Shown in pieces: positions 7,630 to 16,154 of a DNA stretch of 64,000 bases (position 1 is the first letter of the stretch; every line of letters starts with the position of its first letter). Under the pieces are notes generated by a model. That model was given only the letters and a program-made list of their open reading frames with translations. It did not search any database and was not told the origin of the DNA. The position numbers and the translations under genes were made by a program. The stretch is from Myxococcales bacterium (GTDB lineage: Bacteria > Myxococcota_A > Polyangia > Polyangiales > Polyangiaceae), in contig JANYHK010000005.1 in the NCBI GenBank assembly GCA_025359105.1, forward strand, positions 41,252 through 105,251, read 5' to 3'.

Positions 7630-9069
7630 TTACTGAAGCGCGAGCTTGGCGACGCGGTTGAAGCCGTAGACGAAGTAGACCTCGCCGTCGTTGCCCTGCA
7701 CGATGGCCGTGATTTGCGAGAGGCCTCCCCCGCTGCTCGGGGTGATCTGGGCGAGCGGTTTCGCGACCGGGCCATAGAACTGACCCTGGCAGCGCTTGAG
7801 CGCGCCGAGCTCGTTTCCCTGGTTGTCGGCGAAGAGGTAGACGCCGGCGAGCGCCGGGATCGCCGCGCCGCGGTACACGGTGCCGCCGATGATCGCGCGG
7901 TAGTCGGGGAACAGGCCGCTGCCTCGATCGACCGAGAGCACCGGCGGTGTGTGCGGAGACGGGCCGCCGAGCGGCTTGCCCCCGCACGTGTTCGCCTGCG
8001 TCCCCTCGAACGCCGGCCAGCCGAAGTTCGCGCCCTTGGTGCCCGCCGCGAGAAAGTCGACCTCCTCGTGGGTGTCCTGTCCGACGTCACCCAGGTAGAA
8101 GTCGCCGGTGAGCGGATCGAAGCCGTAGCGGAACGGATTGCGCACGCCGTAGTGCAGGACGCGCACGTCGTTCGCGAACGGGTTGCCCGCGGCGCCGAAG
8201 GGAGCGGCGGCGTTCACGTCGAGGCGGAGCACCTTGCCGTTCAGCTTGGTCGTGTCCTGGACGACGCCGGGGAGCGAGCTCTCGCAGCCGCCGCCGCCAT
8301 CGCCGGTGCCGACGTAGAGGAGCTTGTCGGGCCCGAACATGATCGTTCCGCCGTTATGGTTCGTCTCCGACGGCGGCATGACCACGATGTCCTGGACCTT
8401 CGCGGGATCCGCCACGTCGGCGTTCGCGGCGGAGCGCTTGAACTCGACGACGGCGTCGGTTCCCGCGGCCGAGTAGCTCCCGTCGGCGCCGTCGGCGGGG
8501 CTGCCCATCACGAAGAAGCGACCGTTGGTGGCGTAGTCGGGGTGGAATGCGAGGCTGAGGAGGCCGCGCTCGCCCGGATTATTTCCGATGCCGGCGGAGA
8601 TGTCCAAGAATGGCGTGGCCAGGAGCGCGCCGGCCCGCACGATGCGGATGCGACCGGCCTGGGAGACGACGAACCAGTCGGTGGAGCCCGGCGGCTGAGC
8701 CGCGTAGATGGCGCTGGGGATGGTCGACGCCGTGATCGGCACGAGCTTGAGCCCGGGGAAGACGGGGGCAGCGCCCGTGCACGGCACGTTGACGTCCACA
8801 CCGGTGTCCTTGGCCGCGTCGCCGCCGCCATCGCCCCCGCTGGAGCCGCTGGCACCGCTGGTGCCGCTGGTGCCGCTCGTTCCGCTCGTTCCGCTGGAGC
8901 CGCTGGTGCCGCTCGTTCCGCTCGCTCCGCTAGAGGAAGCTGTGGTGTCGGCGCCGCCGTCGTCCGAGCCGGGGCCTACGCCGGCATCCGAGCCGCCGCA
9001 GGCGAAGACAGACGTCCCGCCGGCGAGGAGCAGGACCGTAAGCAGGGCACGCGTCTGGGTTCTGATCAT
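7630..9069 (-). CDS. PQQ-dependent sugar dehydrogenase-like lipoprotein
   Basis: 479 residues. A lipoprotein signal (ALLTVLLLAGGTSVFACGGS) is followed by a roughly 40-residue Ser-Gly-Thr linker (encoded around 8835-8940) and then a six-bladed beta-propeller of the glucose/sorbosone dehydrogenase (GSDH) family. Characteristic segments are NPGERGLLSLAFHPDYATNG, HNGGTIMFGPDKLLYVGTGD, YGVRNPFRYGFDP and GDVGQDTHEEVD. Family members oxidise sugars with pyrroloquinoline quinone, in the periplasm or at the surface. The sugar is unknown, and whether this one binds PQQ is not shown. It is divergent from a c-type cytochrome gene, a plausible electron acceptor. Confidence 0.85.
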   Translation of the reverse strand: MIRTQTRALLTVLLLAGGTSVFACGGSDAGVGPGSDDGGADTTASSSGASGTSGTSGSSGTSGTSGTSGTSGASGSSGGDGGGDAAKDTGVDVNVPCTGAAPVFPGLKLVPITASTIPSAIYAAQPPGSTDWFVVSQAGRIRIVRAGALLATPFLDISAGIGNNPGERGLLSLAFHPDYATNGRFFVMGSPADGADGSYSAAGTDAVVEFKRSAANADVADPAKVQDIVVMPPSETNHNGGTIMFGPDKLLYVGTGDGGGGCESSLPGVVQDTTKLNGKVLRLDVNAAAPFGAAGNPFANDVRVLHYGVRNPFRYGFDPLTGDFYLGDVGQDTHEEVDFLAAGTKGANFGWPAFEGTQANTCGGKPLGGPSPHTPPVLSVDRGSGLFPDYRAIIGGTVYRGAAIPALAGVYLFADNQGNELGALKRCQGQFYGPVAKPLAQITPSSGGGLSQITAIVQGNDGEVYFVYGFNRVAKLALQ

Positions 9070-9233
9070 GGCCAATCGAGCGTAGCAGCAGCATGCGGGT
9101 CCCGTGGAAGGTGAAGATCGGGGGGGACGTCCTCGCACATGACGGGACATGCGCACACCCTGCGTTCCTGCGCGTCGCTGTTCCACCGTCAGGCGCGTTT
9201 GGCTAGCCTCCCACACTGAGGAGAGTGTTCCCC
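9070..9233. promoter_or_regulatory. Divergent promoter region (sugar dehydrogenase / cytochrome)
   Basis: 164 bases between two divergent start codons. The right-hand gene has a GAGGAG Shine-Dalgarno at about 9218-9223. Shared control of the two genes is plausible. No operator could be identified by eye. Confidence 0.4.
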
Positions 9234-10523
9234 ATGCTCAGTGACTCGTTGAGCTCGCGTCGGCTCGGTGTTTGGATCGTCGCGGTCCTGGCGGTAGGCG
9301 GCGGCGCGGTCGTCGGTTGCAGCGGCGACGACACGAACGGCGGAGGCCCCACGGACGGCGGCGCGGATCAAGACGCGACGACCGAAGGCGGCGGCGACTC
9401 GGGCTCGGACACCAGCACGCCCGACACCAGCCCGGGCACCGACGCGAGCGATGCTGGGAAAGACAGCGGCCCGCCGTTCGACTGCACCAAGGACACGCCC
9501 GACGCCGGTGACGGTGGCCCCTTCCAGCTCCCGACCGATCTGCGCTGCACGGGCCTCTACTCCGACTGGGCATCCAAGACGGTCGCCGCCGACGCGCGCC
9601 CGTATGCGCCGGCCTATCCGCTCTGGAGTGACGGCGCGATCAAGTCGCGCTGGATCCACCTTCCGACCGGCACGAAGATCGACGCGACGGATCCCAACGA
9701 GTGGACGTTCCCGGTGGGCACGAAGCTCTGGAAGGAGTTCGTCGTCGCCGGCAAGCGGATCGAGACGCGCCTCTACCAGAAGAACGGCGACGGCGACTGG
9801 GCGCGGACGACGTACCAGTGGTCGACCGACGAGTCCGCGGCGACGCGCCTCGACACCGGCTTTGGCGGCCCTCCCGCCGACGCGGGCGTCATCGACGACG
9901 GCGGCGGCGCCGACGCCTCGACGTACTACGAGATCCCGAGCGTGCAGAAGTGCGACAACTGCCACAACGGGCGGCTCGACAAGGTGCTCGGTTTCGACGC
10001 CGTGAACCTTGGCGGCGCCGCGGCGACCGGCGTGACGCTGACGGTCCTCAAGAGCGAGGGCCTCCTCGTCGTCGCCGACGGCGGCGCGTCACCGCTCCCC
10101 GCCACGCTCACGATCCCCGACGACGGCACCGGCAAGGGCAAGGACGCCGCCGGGTGGCTCCACTCGAACTGCGGCGTCGTCTGCCACAACGCGAACCCGT
10201 CCGCCGCGTGCAACTTCATCAGCATGCGCCTGCGCGTCGGGGTCGAGGAGCTCGTCCTGCCCGACGGCGGCACGCCGACCCTGCAAGCCATGCAGCTCTA
10301 CACGACGACGCACGACGTGCCCGCGTCCACCGCCCTCGGCGATCCGGCCTTCAAGCCGTACAACCGGATCACGCACGGCAATCCGTCGAAGAGCCTCCTC
10401 CGCTATCTCGTCGGTCGCCGCACGGGAAACGAGATCAACGGTCAGATGCCGCCGATCGACTCGCACACGGTGGACGTCGCCGACGTGGCGAACCTGAACG
10501 CGTGGATCACCGCGATGCCTTGA
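9234..10523 (+). CDS. SO2930-like di-haem c-type cytochrome lipoprotein
   Basis: 429 residues. The ATG at 9234 is preferred to the GTG at 9225 because the Shine-Dalgarno GAGGAG ends only one base before the GTG. A signal and lipobox (VAVLAVGGGAVVGCSGDD) precede an Asp/Gly/Thr linker. The body has the family-typical YPLWSDGAIKSRWIHLP segment, a haem motif CDNCH at about residue 240 and a second site, CGVVCH at about 313, with three residues rather than two between the cysteines. It probably transfers electrons in the periplasm and may serve the divergent PQQ-type dehydrogenase, which is inference from position. Confidence 0.7.
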   Translation: MLSDSLSSRRLGVWIVAVLAVGGGAVVGCSGDDTNGGGPTDGGADQDATTEGGGDSGSDTSTPDTSPGTDASDAGKDSGPPFDCTKDTPDAGDGGPFQLPTDLRCTGLYSDWASKTVAADARPYAPAYPLWSDGAIKSRWIHLPTGTKIDATDPNEWTFPVGTKLWKEFVVAGKRIETRLYQKNGDGDWARTTYQWSTDESAATRLDTGFGGPPADAGVIDDGGGADASTYYEIPSVQKCDNCHNGRLDKVLGFDAVNLGGAAATGVTLTVLKSEGLLVVADGGASPLPATLTIPDDGTGKGKDAAGWLHSNCGVVCHNANPSAACNFISMRLRVGVEELVLPDGGTPTLQAMQLYTTTHDVPASTALGDPAFKPYNRITHGNPSKSLLRYLVGRRTGNEINGQMPPIDSHTVDVADVANLNAWITAMP

Positions 10524-10554
10524 GGGAGCGCCAGCACGATCTGCCCCAGGATCA

Positions 10555-12771
10555 TCACGTCTTGCGTCCGCACGCGTCGAGGCCGCGGACGATGCGCGCG
10601 AACTCGCCCGGCTCCATCTTCCTCGGCACGAAGGGGCTAACGAGCGCCACGACGACCATGTGGCGGTACACACGGACCGTGCCGCCGTGGGCGGTCCACC
10701 ACCACGTGTCGTGGTTCGGGTCCGTGCGATCGCCGGCGCCGTCGTGCGGCGCGACACCCAGGAGCGCTTGCACGCACGCCTCGATCGCCGCGACTTCGTG
10801 AAAGTTGCCGTCGGTGTCGGAAGGCGGGCGAAGCAAGAGCTCCTGGAGGGGGCCGGCCTTCTCGTTTTTCCACATGAGCGTCGCGGCGCCGTACCAGGGG
10901 TGATCGAGCGCCAGGGTGTGCTCCACGCCGACGAGGACGCGCACCGCGACCCCGGGAAAGGTCCTTCGCATCATGGCGTCGGCGTGAGCTTCGTCCGCGG
11001 TCGCGTCGATCGCCGCGATCGCGGTGAGCGGGTGGCCGCGCCCTAGCCAGTCGCGCTGTTCGGCCTCGGTGACGTGGACCGGGAGCTCCAGCACGGCGCC
11101 GCGCAAGAGGTTCCACGTCGCGTCGACCTGCACCTTCCAGCTCGGGTTCGGCGCGCCGTCGACCTTCCGATCGGCGGCCCCGCGCGCGTGGGTCCCGTCG
11201 TAGACGAAGGTGGCGCCGTTCCACACCATGTGGCCGTCCTTGTCGAGGCGTCGGCCGAGCATACCGGCGAGCTTCTGGCGGATCGCGACGTCGTGGGGCG
11301 GAGCGGCGTCGCCGTAGAGGTCGACCTCCGCAACGTGGGTCGGATCCGCCGGATCCCAGGTGAGCTTCAGGCGCGAGAAGGAATCGCCGGCGAGCGGGAC
11401 AGTCATGGTCAGGTCGCCGACCGCGTCTTTCGTGGCCGCCTGGCCGGTGCTGGTCGCCATCGACTCCGGGGTCCTCGCGAGGGAGAGCGTCGTGAGCGAT
11501 GCGATCTGCAGCGCGCCGCTCGCCGCCGGCTCGGCCGCGCGGCCCGTGTCGGCAGGCGCCCCGCGGCTTCGCGACCACGCGAACGACAAGCCGATCACCG
11601 CGATCCCGAGGAGCGCCGCGACGCTCGCGATCAGCGCCACGATCGCGCTCGTCGGGGCGGGGCGGCGCGGCGCGGGGGCCTGGCTGCGCGCCGCGCCTGG
11701 CTGCGCGCTCGGACGGCCGCCAAGCGCCAACGGCGCGGAGGAGCCGGCGCCTTCGCCCAGCAGCGGCGCAACCGCCGCGATGATCTCGCGGCACGTCGGC
11801 ACGCGTTGCATGGGATCTTTTGCGAGCATGGCGAGGACGAGATCGTCGAGGGCGGGCGGCACGCTTGGGACCACCCGGCTCGGCGCGGTCGGCGTGTCGA
11901 GGAGGACGCGCGCGAGCACTTCGAGCACGTCTTCTCCACTGAACGCGCGCCGGCCGGTGAGGCACTCGTAGACGACGCAGCCGAGCGCGAAGACGTCGGC
12001 GCGCGCGTCGAGAGCGCGACCGCGCGCTTGCTCGGGCGCCATGTAGCTCGGCGTGCCGAGGAGCATGCCCTTCTGGGTGCGCGTCGTCGCGCCTGTCGTG
12101 GCGCGCGCGATTCCGAAGTCGACGAGCTTGGCGTCGTCGGCGCTGCCGCCCGGGAGCATGACGTTGCTCGGCTTCACGTCGCGGTGCACGATGCCGCGGG
12201 CGTGGGCCAGCCAGAGGCCTTGCGCGACCCGCTTGGTCAGCCGCAACGTTTCCGGTACGGGCATCGGCCCGCGCGCGATGCGCGCCGCGAGATCTTCGCC
12301 GGCGAGCCACTCCATGACGAGGTACGCGTCGCCGTGGGACGTCGTTCCGTGCGCGACGTAGCGCACGATCGCCGGGTGATCGAGCGACGCCAGGATGTCC
12401 GCCTCGCGCTCGAACCGCGCAAAATCAGCCTGATCGTCGAACACGAAGAGCGCCTTGATCGCGACGAGCGCGCCCGTGTGCAAGTCGCGCCCGCGGAAGA
12501 TCGTCCCCATTCCGCCCTGTCCGCAGCGTTCCTCGATCTCGAAGCGGTTTCCGAGGAGCGTCCCCTTTTGCCAAGCCTGCCCGGGTGGCGACTGCGACGG
12601 CACCGACTCGGAGATCGAGACCCCCAGCGTGTCACGCGAAGCCGCGAGCGCCGAGACCAGCTCCCGGCACTCGGGGCACTCGTCCATGTGAACGTCGACC
12701 CGTGCGCGCTCCTGCGCAGCCAGCGCGCCGCGCAGGAGTTGAAGCACGGTGGTCTCGGCCAGGTGCTGCAT
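10555..12771 (-). CDS. Membrane-anchored Ser/Thr protein kinase with N-terminal zinc-finger
   Basis: 738 residues from the ATG at 12771 (an in-frame GTG lies at 12792). Residues 1-50 hold an anti-sigma-factor-like zinc finger (HMDECPEC, His-x3-Cys-x2-Cys). A Hanks kinase follows: glycine loop GQGGMGTIFRG, catalytic Lys in VAIKALF, HRDVKPSNVML loop and DFGIA. After a Pro/Ala linker comes one membrane helix (IVALIASVAALLGIAVIGLS) and an extracytoplasmic part of about 320 residues of unknown fold. Zinc-finger plus kinase fusions are frequent in myxobacteria; the finger could bind a partner or sense redox state. Confidence 0.9.
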   Translation of the reverse strand: MQHLAETTVLQLLRGALAAQERARVDVHMDECPECRELVSALAASRDTLGVSISESVPSQSPPGQAWQKGTLLGNRFEIEERCGQGGMGTIFRGRDLHTGALVAIKALFVFDDQADFARFEREADILASLDHPAIVRYVAHGTTSHGDAYLVMEWLAGEDLAARIARGPMPVPETLRLTKRVAQGLWLAHARGIVHRDVKPSNVMLPGGSADDAKLVDFGIARATTGATTRTQKGMLLGTPSYMAPEQARGRALDARADVFALGCVVYECLTGRRAFSGEDVLEVLARVLLDTPTAPSRVVPSVPPALDDLVLAMLAKDPMQRVPTCREIIAAVAPLLGEGAGSSAPLALGGRPSAQPGAARSQAPAPRRPAPTSAIVALIASVAALLGIAVIGLSFAWSRSRGAPADTGRAAEPAASGALQIASLTTLSLARTPESMATSTGQAATKDAVGDLTMTVPLAGDSFSRLKLTWDPADPTHVAEVDLYGDAAPPHDVAIRQKLAGMLGRRLDKDGHMVWNGATFVYDGTHARGAADRKVDGAPNPSWKVQVDATWNLLRGAVLELPVHVTEAEQRDWLGRGHPLTAIAAIDATADEAHADAMMRRTFPGVAVRVLVGVEHTLALDHPWYGAATLMWKNEKAGPLQELLLRPPSDTDGNFHEVAAIEACVQALLGVAPHDGAGDRTDPNHDTWWWTAHGGTVRVYRHMVVVALVSPFVPRKMEPGEFARIVRGLDACGRKT

Positions 12772-12941
12772 CCGCCGCGCGGATGATGGCACGGCGCGTT
12801 CGTCGCGTCGCCCTCTCCGCCGTCGCCGTCAAGCTTTCACGGCCGCGACCGCGTCCGCCACGGCTCCGACCCCGACCCCTCCGCCCAGTTCGAGCACAGG
12901 GTCCTCGTGACGGCGACGGGCCATGATGTTCTGACCGCCCG

Positions 12942-12957
12942 CTTAATATGAATTAAG
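12942..12957. promoter_or_regulatory. AT-rich palindrome upstream of a small lipoprotein gene
   Basis: CTTAAT-ATGA-ATTAAG, a perfect 6-bp inverted repeat in an unusually AT-rich spot of a GC-rich region, 45 bases before the ATG at 13003. It could be an operator or part of a promoter. Confidence 0.35.
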
Positions 12958-13002
12958 ATCAGCCGCCTGGAACGACGAGGCGGCATGACTAGTGTCCTCG
13001 GC

Positions 13003-13365
13003 ATGAAGACCCTTCTGGCTTCGGCCCTTTCACTCGTCCTCTTCGTTCTCCTCGCCGCGTCGCCTGCGTGCTCGAGCTCCGGCAAGACCGCTTGCGTCGA
13101 CGGCAGCGCGTGCGGCAGTGGAAAGCTCCAGAGTTGCGCCGTCTCTGATTCGAGCGGCGCGTGCGCAAGCGGGTATTACAAGGCGCCCGACGGGAAGATC
13201 TTCAACTGGGCGTCGTGCAACGATCAGGCGGCAGCGGCGACTGCGGTCCAGACGCACTGCGCGGCGAGCGGAGGGGACGCGTCCACGGCGTCCGACGCGG
13301 CGACGGGGACCGACGCTGCGCCCGAGACGGACGCGGCCACTGAAACCGACGCGACGGCGGAGTGA
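13003..13365 (+). CDS. Small Cys-containing lipoprotein
   Basis: 120 residues from the ATG at 13003; an upstream in-frame ATG at 12985 is less likely because the signal peptide starts at MKTLLASALSLVLFVLLA. The lipobox is ASPACSSS. The mature part has six cysteines (CVDGSACGSGKLQSC and so on), which suggests disulphides, and the C-terminus is a Thr/Asp/Ala low-complexity tail. Function unknown. Confidence 0.6.
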   Translation: MKTLLASALSLVLFVLLAASPACSSSGKTACVDGSACGSGKLQSCAVSDSSGACASGYYKAPDGKIFNWASCNDQAAAATAVQTHCAASGGDASTASDAATGTDAAPETDAATETDATAE

Positions 13366-13426
13366 ACGCGCAAGACGACCCGACGGCCGATGGCAACCGT
13401 TCCATCCGGGGGACGGTTGGCATGGG

Positions 13427-16015
13427 TCAGCCGACGTCCCGCGGGATCGCGTCACTCGAGATGGTCAGATCGGCGGACGGATCGACCAAATAGCCATCCC
13501 GCGTGCGCGTGAGCATCGCGCGAAGGCCCAGTCTCCGCAGGGTCGCGATGGCGACGTAGACGCGGTTGGCGCCGGCCAAGGCGCGTACGTCCTCGCCGGG
13601 CCAGCCGGCCTCGACGAGCGCGAACGTGTCGAGCGCCTTCCCGGGGGCCGTCACGCGCTGGCCGGCGAGGACCGCGAGGAGGCTGGCGAGCAAGGGCTTG
13701 CCTGCCAGCCGAACCACACCGCTGCCAGGCGCGACGAACCAGTCGCCGCGCGCGTGGACGACGAGGCGCCCCCGCCCGCGCGACGTCTCGAGATCCTCGC
13801 CGAAACGGGCGCGGAGGATGCGGAGCGCTACCCGGACGTCGTCGCCGACGCGATCGGTGCCGGCGAAGGGGACGATCCGAGCACGGGCGCGCGTGCGTAG
13901 CTCGGCGCTGCTCGTCGGATCCGCCTTTGCCAGGCGCTCGCTGCGCGCGAAGAGAAGCATCGCCTCGTAGAGATCGATGGCGCGAATGGCAAGGCCGTCG
14001 GTTCGCGGCGAGAGGACGCGTCGCGCCCGTTCGAGAAGGTGCTCGGCCCGTGCGAGGCGCCCGCTCGACGCTTCGATGCCTCCCAGCGTAGCGAGGCATA
14101 TCCCTTCGTAGGGGTCGTCGCCGTGCGCATGAGCCAACGCGAGGGCGCGCCGATGCAGCTGGCGCGCCCGAACGAGATCGCCCTCTTCCCAGCGCGCGAT
14201 CCCCAGCGCGGACAGTGCGATCGTCTCGCGGCGCCTCGACTTCGCGCTGCGCGCGAACGTCAGCGAGCGGCGGTACTGGGCTCGCGCGGCGAGGAGAGCG
14301 CCGCGATCGTGGTAGATCCCGCCGATCCGCGCGTGGTACGCGGCGAGCACCTCGGGATCGTTCGACAAGAATGCCCGCTGCGCATCGTACTGAGTGAGCG
14401 CCTCGTCGAAACGCCCTTCTATGTAGCGAATGAGCCCGAGCTCGCCGAGCGCCACGCCAACGAGATCGCGTGCCCCCGCGCGCCCGAGCACCTTCGCCGC
14501 TTCTTCGCCGCATCGCCATGCGAGGTCGAGCCGCCCGGCGCGGCGATAGGCTCCGGAGAGGGCGACGAGCGCGATCCCCTCGACCCTTCGATCCTGCACA
14601 CGGCGCGCGAGGGCGCGGGCCCGCTCGAGGTCGAGGGTGCCCTCCGCATCGCCAGCGAGCACGCGCGCCTTGCCGCGCACCAACGTCGCGCGCGCGACGA
14701 TCGGGCCGCTCCCGCGCGCCGGTACCCGCCCGATCGCGAGCGTGATGGCGGTCACGTAGGGCGCGAGGGGACCGGTTGCCAGGATCACGGGGCCAAGGGC
14801 GACGAGCGCGCGGAGCGCATGTGTGCGCGTCTCGGCGGGCGCGTCGCTGCGTGCGCCACGCGCCGCGACGGCTTCGAGGTTCTGGCGCTCGCGGGTGAGC
14901 GACGCGAAGGCCTCGGACCTGACCGTCGCGGAGTCGTCTATCGCCGCCGCCCAGCGCTCTGCAGCCGCGACGTAGTGCGCCGCGTGACGCCGCTCCGCGT
15001 CCTCGGCGAGGCCGAGGCTCTTCAGCCGCGCGCGCGCAAACTCGCCGACGCTGGGCGACACGCCGTAGCGCGTCGTCCCCGAGTTCGCGTCTGTCTCTGC
15101 GAAGACGAGTGACTTCTCGCACAGCGCATGCACCGCGGCGTGACCTGGCCGATGGCGAGTGATGGATCCCGCCACCGCGTCGGCGGCCTCCTGGGTAAAT
15201 CCGCCGGAGAAGACGCAGAACGCGGCCAGCGTCCTCCTCTCGAGCCCGTCGAGGAGCGCCCACGAACGGGCGATGGCGTCGTGCAGCGCATTGCGTTGCG
15301 CGCCCACCCCCTCGCGGCGCGCGAGGAGGCGCGGCAGCTGCTCGAGGATCTCCCGCTCGGAGAGCACCGAGAGCTGCGACGCGGCGAGCTCGATCGCGAG
15401 AGGATTTCCCTGCAAGCGAAGAACGAGCTCGCGAACGACGTCTCCCGCCCTGCGCGGCGCGCGGTATCCCGCGCAAATCGCCGCGGCGCGCTCGCAGAAG
15501 AGCCGCACCGCATCCCGGTGCGTGCGCCCGGCCAGCGGCCCCAGTCGCATGCGCTGCTCCTCGACGAGGCGCAGCGGTTCGCGCGATGTCACGAGGAAGC
15601 GCACGTTCGGCGCCGCGTCGGCCCACCCTCGAATGGCGGGCGCGGCTCGCTTCACCGCACGATCGAGGTCGTCCAAGACCAGCAGCAGCGGCGGACGCTC
15701 CGCGAGGCGCAGGCCCACGAGCTCGTCGGGTCGCCGATCGGTCGCCCGTAGGTCGAGCCCCAGCCTCCCTGCGACTGCCGTCGCGAGATCGGACGCGCGG
15801 GTCACCGCGTGCGCGTCGACGTGCCACACGCCGCCCGGGAACTTTCGCCCACGAGCGCACTGGTGTGCATAGCGCAGCGCCAGGCGCGATTTTCCGATGC
15901 CTGGGGGGCCGAGCACCGACACCACGTGCCGTCCCGCGACCAGCTCGGCGAGCCACGCGAGCTCAGCGACACGGCCCACGAACGAGGAATGTTCCCGCGG
16001 CAGGGGTGCGCTCAT
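13427..16015 (-). CDS. STAND/AfsR-like ATPase regulator with C-terminal winged helix
   Basis: 862 residues from the ATG at 16015; in-frame starts at 16039 and 16108 (TTG) cannot be excluded, and none has a clear ribosome-binding site. After the typical SSFVGRVAEL opening comes a P-loop (GPPGIGKS, residues 36-43), LLLVLDDLD (Walker B) and the RFLVTSREPLRL sensor segment of NB-ARC-type regulators. The middle is helical and TPR-like (ARAQYRRSLTFARSA, ARQLHRRALALAHAHGDD). The last 100 residues look like an OmpR/SARP-type winged helix (LDTFALVEAGWPGEDVRAL, ANRVYVAIATLRRLGL). In SARP/AfsR proteins this domain is normally N-terminal. It is a likely transcription factor with unknown targets; the ferritin-like lipoprotein gene is divergent. 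Confidence 0.75.
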   Translation of the reverse strand: MSAPLPREHSSFVGRVAELAWLAELVAGRHVVSVLGPPGIGKSRLALRYAHQCARGRKFPGGVWHVDAHAVTRASDLATAVAGRLGLDLRATDRRPDELVGLRLAERPPLLLVLDDLDRAVKRAAPAIRGWADAAPNVRFLVTSREPLRLVEEQRMRLGPLAGRTHRDAVRLFCERAAAICAGYRAPRRAGDVVRELVLRLQGNPLAIELAASQLSVLSEREILEQLPRLLARREGVGAQRNALHDAIARSWALLDGLERRTLAAFCVFSGGFTQEAADAVAGSITRHRPGHAAVHALCEKSLVFAETDANSGTTRYGVSPSVGEFARARLKSLGLAEDAERRHAAHYVAAAERWAAAIDDSATVRSEAFASLTRERQNLEAVAARGARSDAPAETRTHALRALVALGPVILATGPLAPYVTAITLAIGRVPARGSGPIVARATLVRGKARVLAGDAEGTLDLERARALARRVQDRRVEGIALVALSGAYRRAGRLDLAWRCGEEAAKVLGRAGARDLVGVALGELGLIRYIEGRFDEALTQYDAQRAFLSNDPEVLAAYHARIGGIYHDRGALLAARAQYRRSLTFARSAKSRRRETIALSALGIARWEEGDLVRARQLHRRALALAHAHGDDPYEGICLATLGGIEASSGRLARAEHLLERARRVLSPRTDGLAIRAIDLYEAMLLFARSERLAKADPTSSAELRTRARARIVPFAGTDRVGDDVRVALRILRARFGEDLETSRGRGRLVVHARGDWFVAPGSGVVRLAGKPLLASLLAVLAGQRVTAPGKALDTFALVEAGWPGEDVRALAGANRVYVAIATLRRLGLRAMLTRTRDGYLVDPSADLTISSDAIPRDVG

Positions 16016-16154
16016 GGGCCCGGTGACCGCATACCCCATCGCCGCGTCGCGAAGAAGCAGGTCATGCTGCCAGCCCGCGGCACACGGTGGCACGGCGGCA
16101 GAGTCCAACTGCGCGAAAGAGCGATGGCACGGGAGGTGCGTTTAGCCGTTCCCC

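Noticed and set aside
8835..8945. Regular repeats that could be mistaken for a CRISPR array
   Set aside because: Period is 9 bases inside a coding frame (Ser-Gly-Thr linker), without spacers. No CRISPR array or cas gene was seen.
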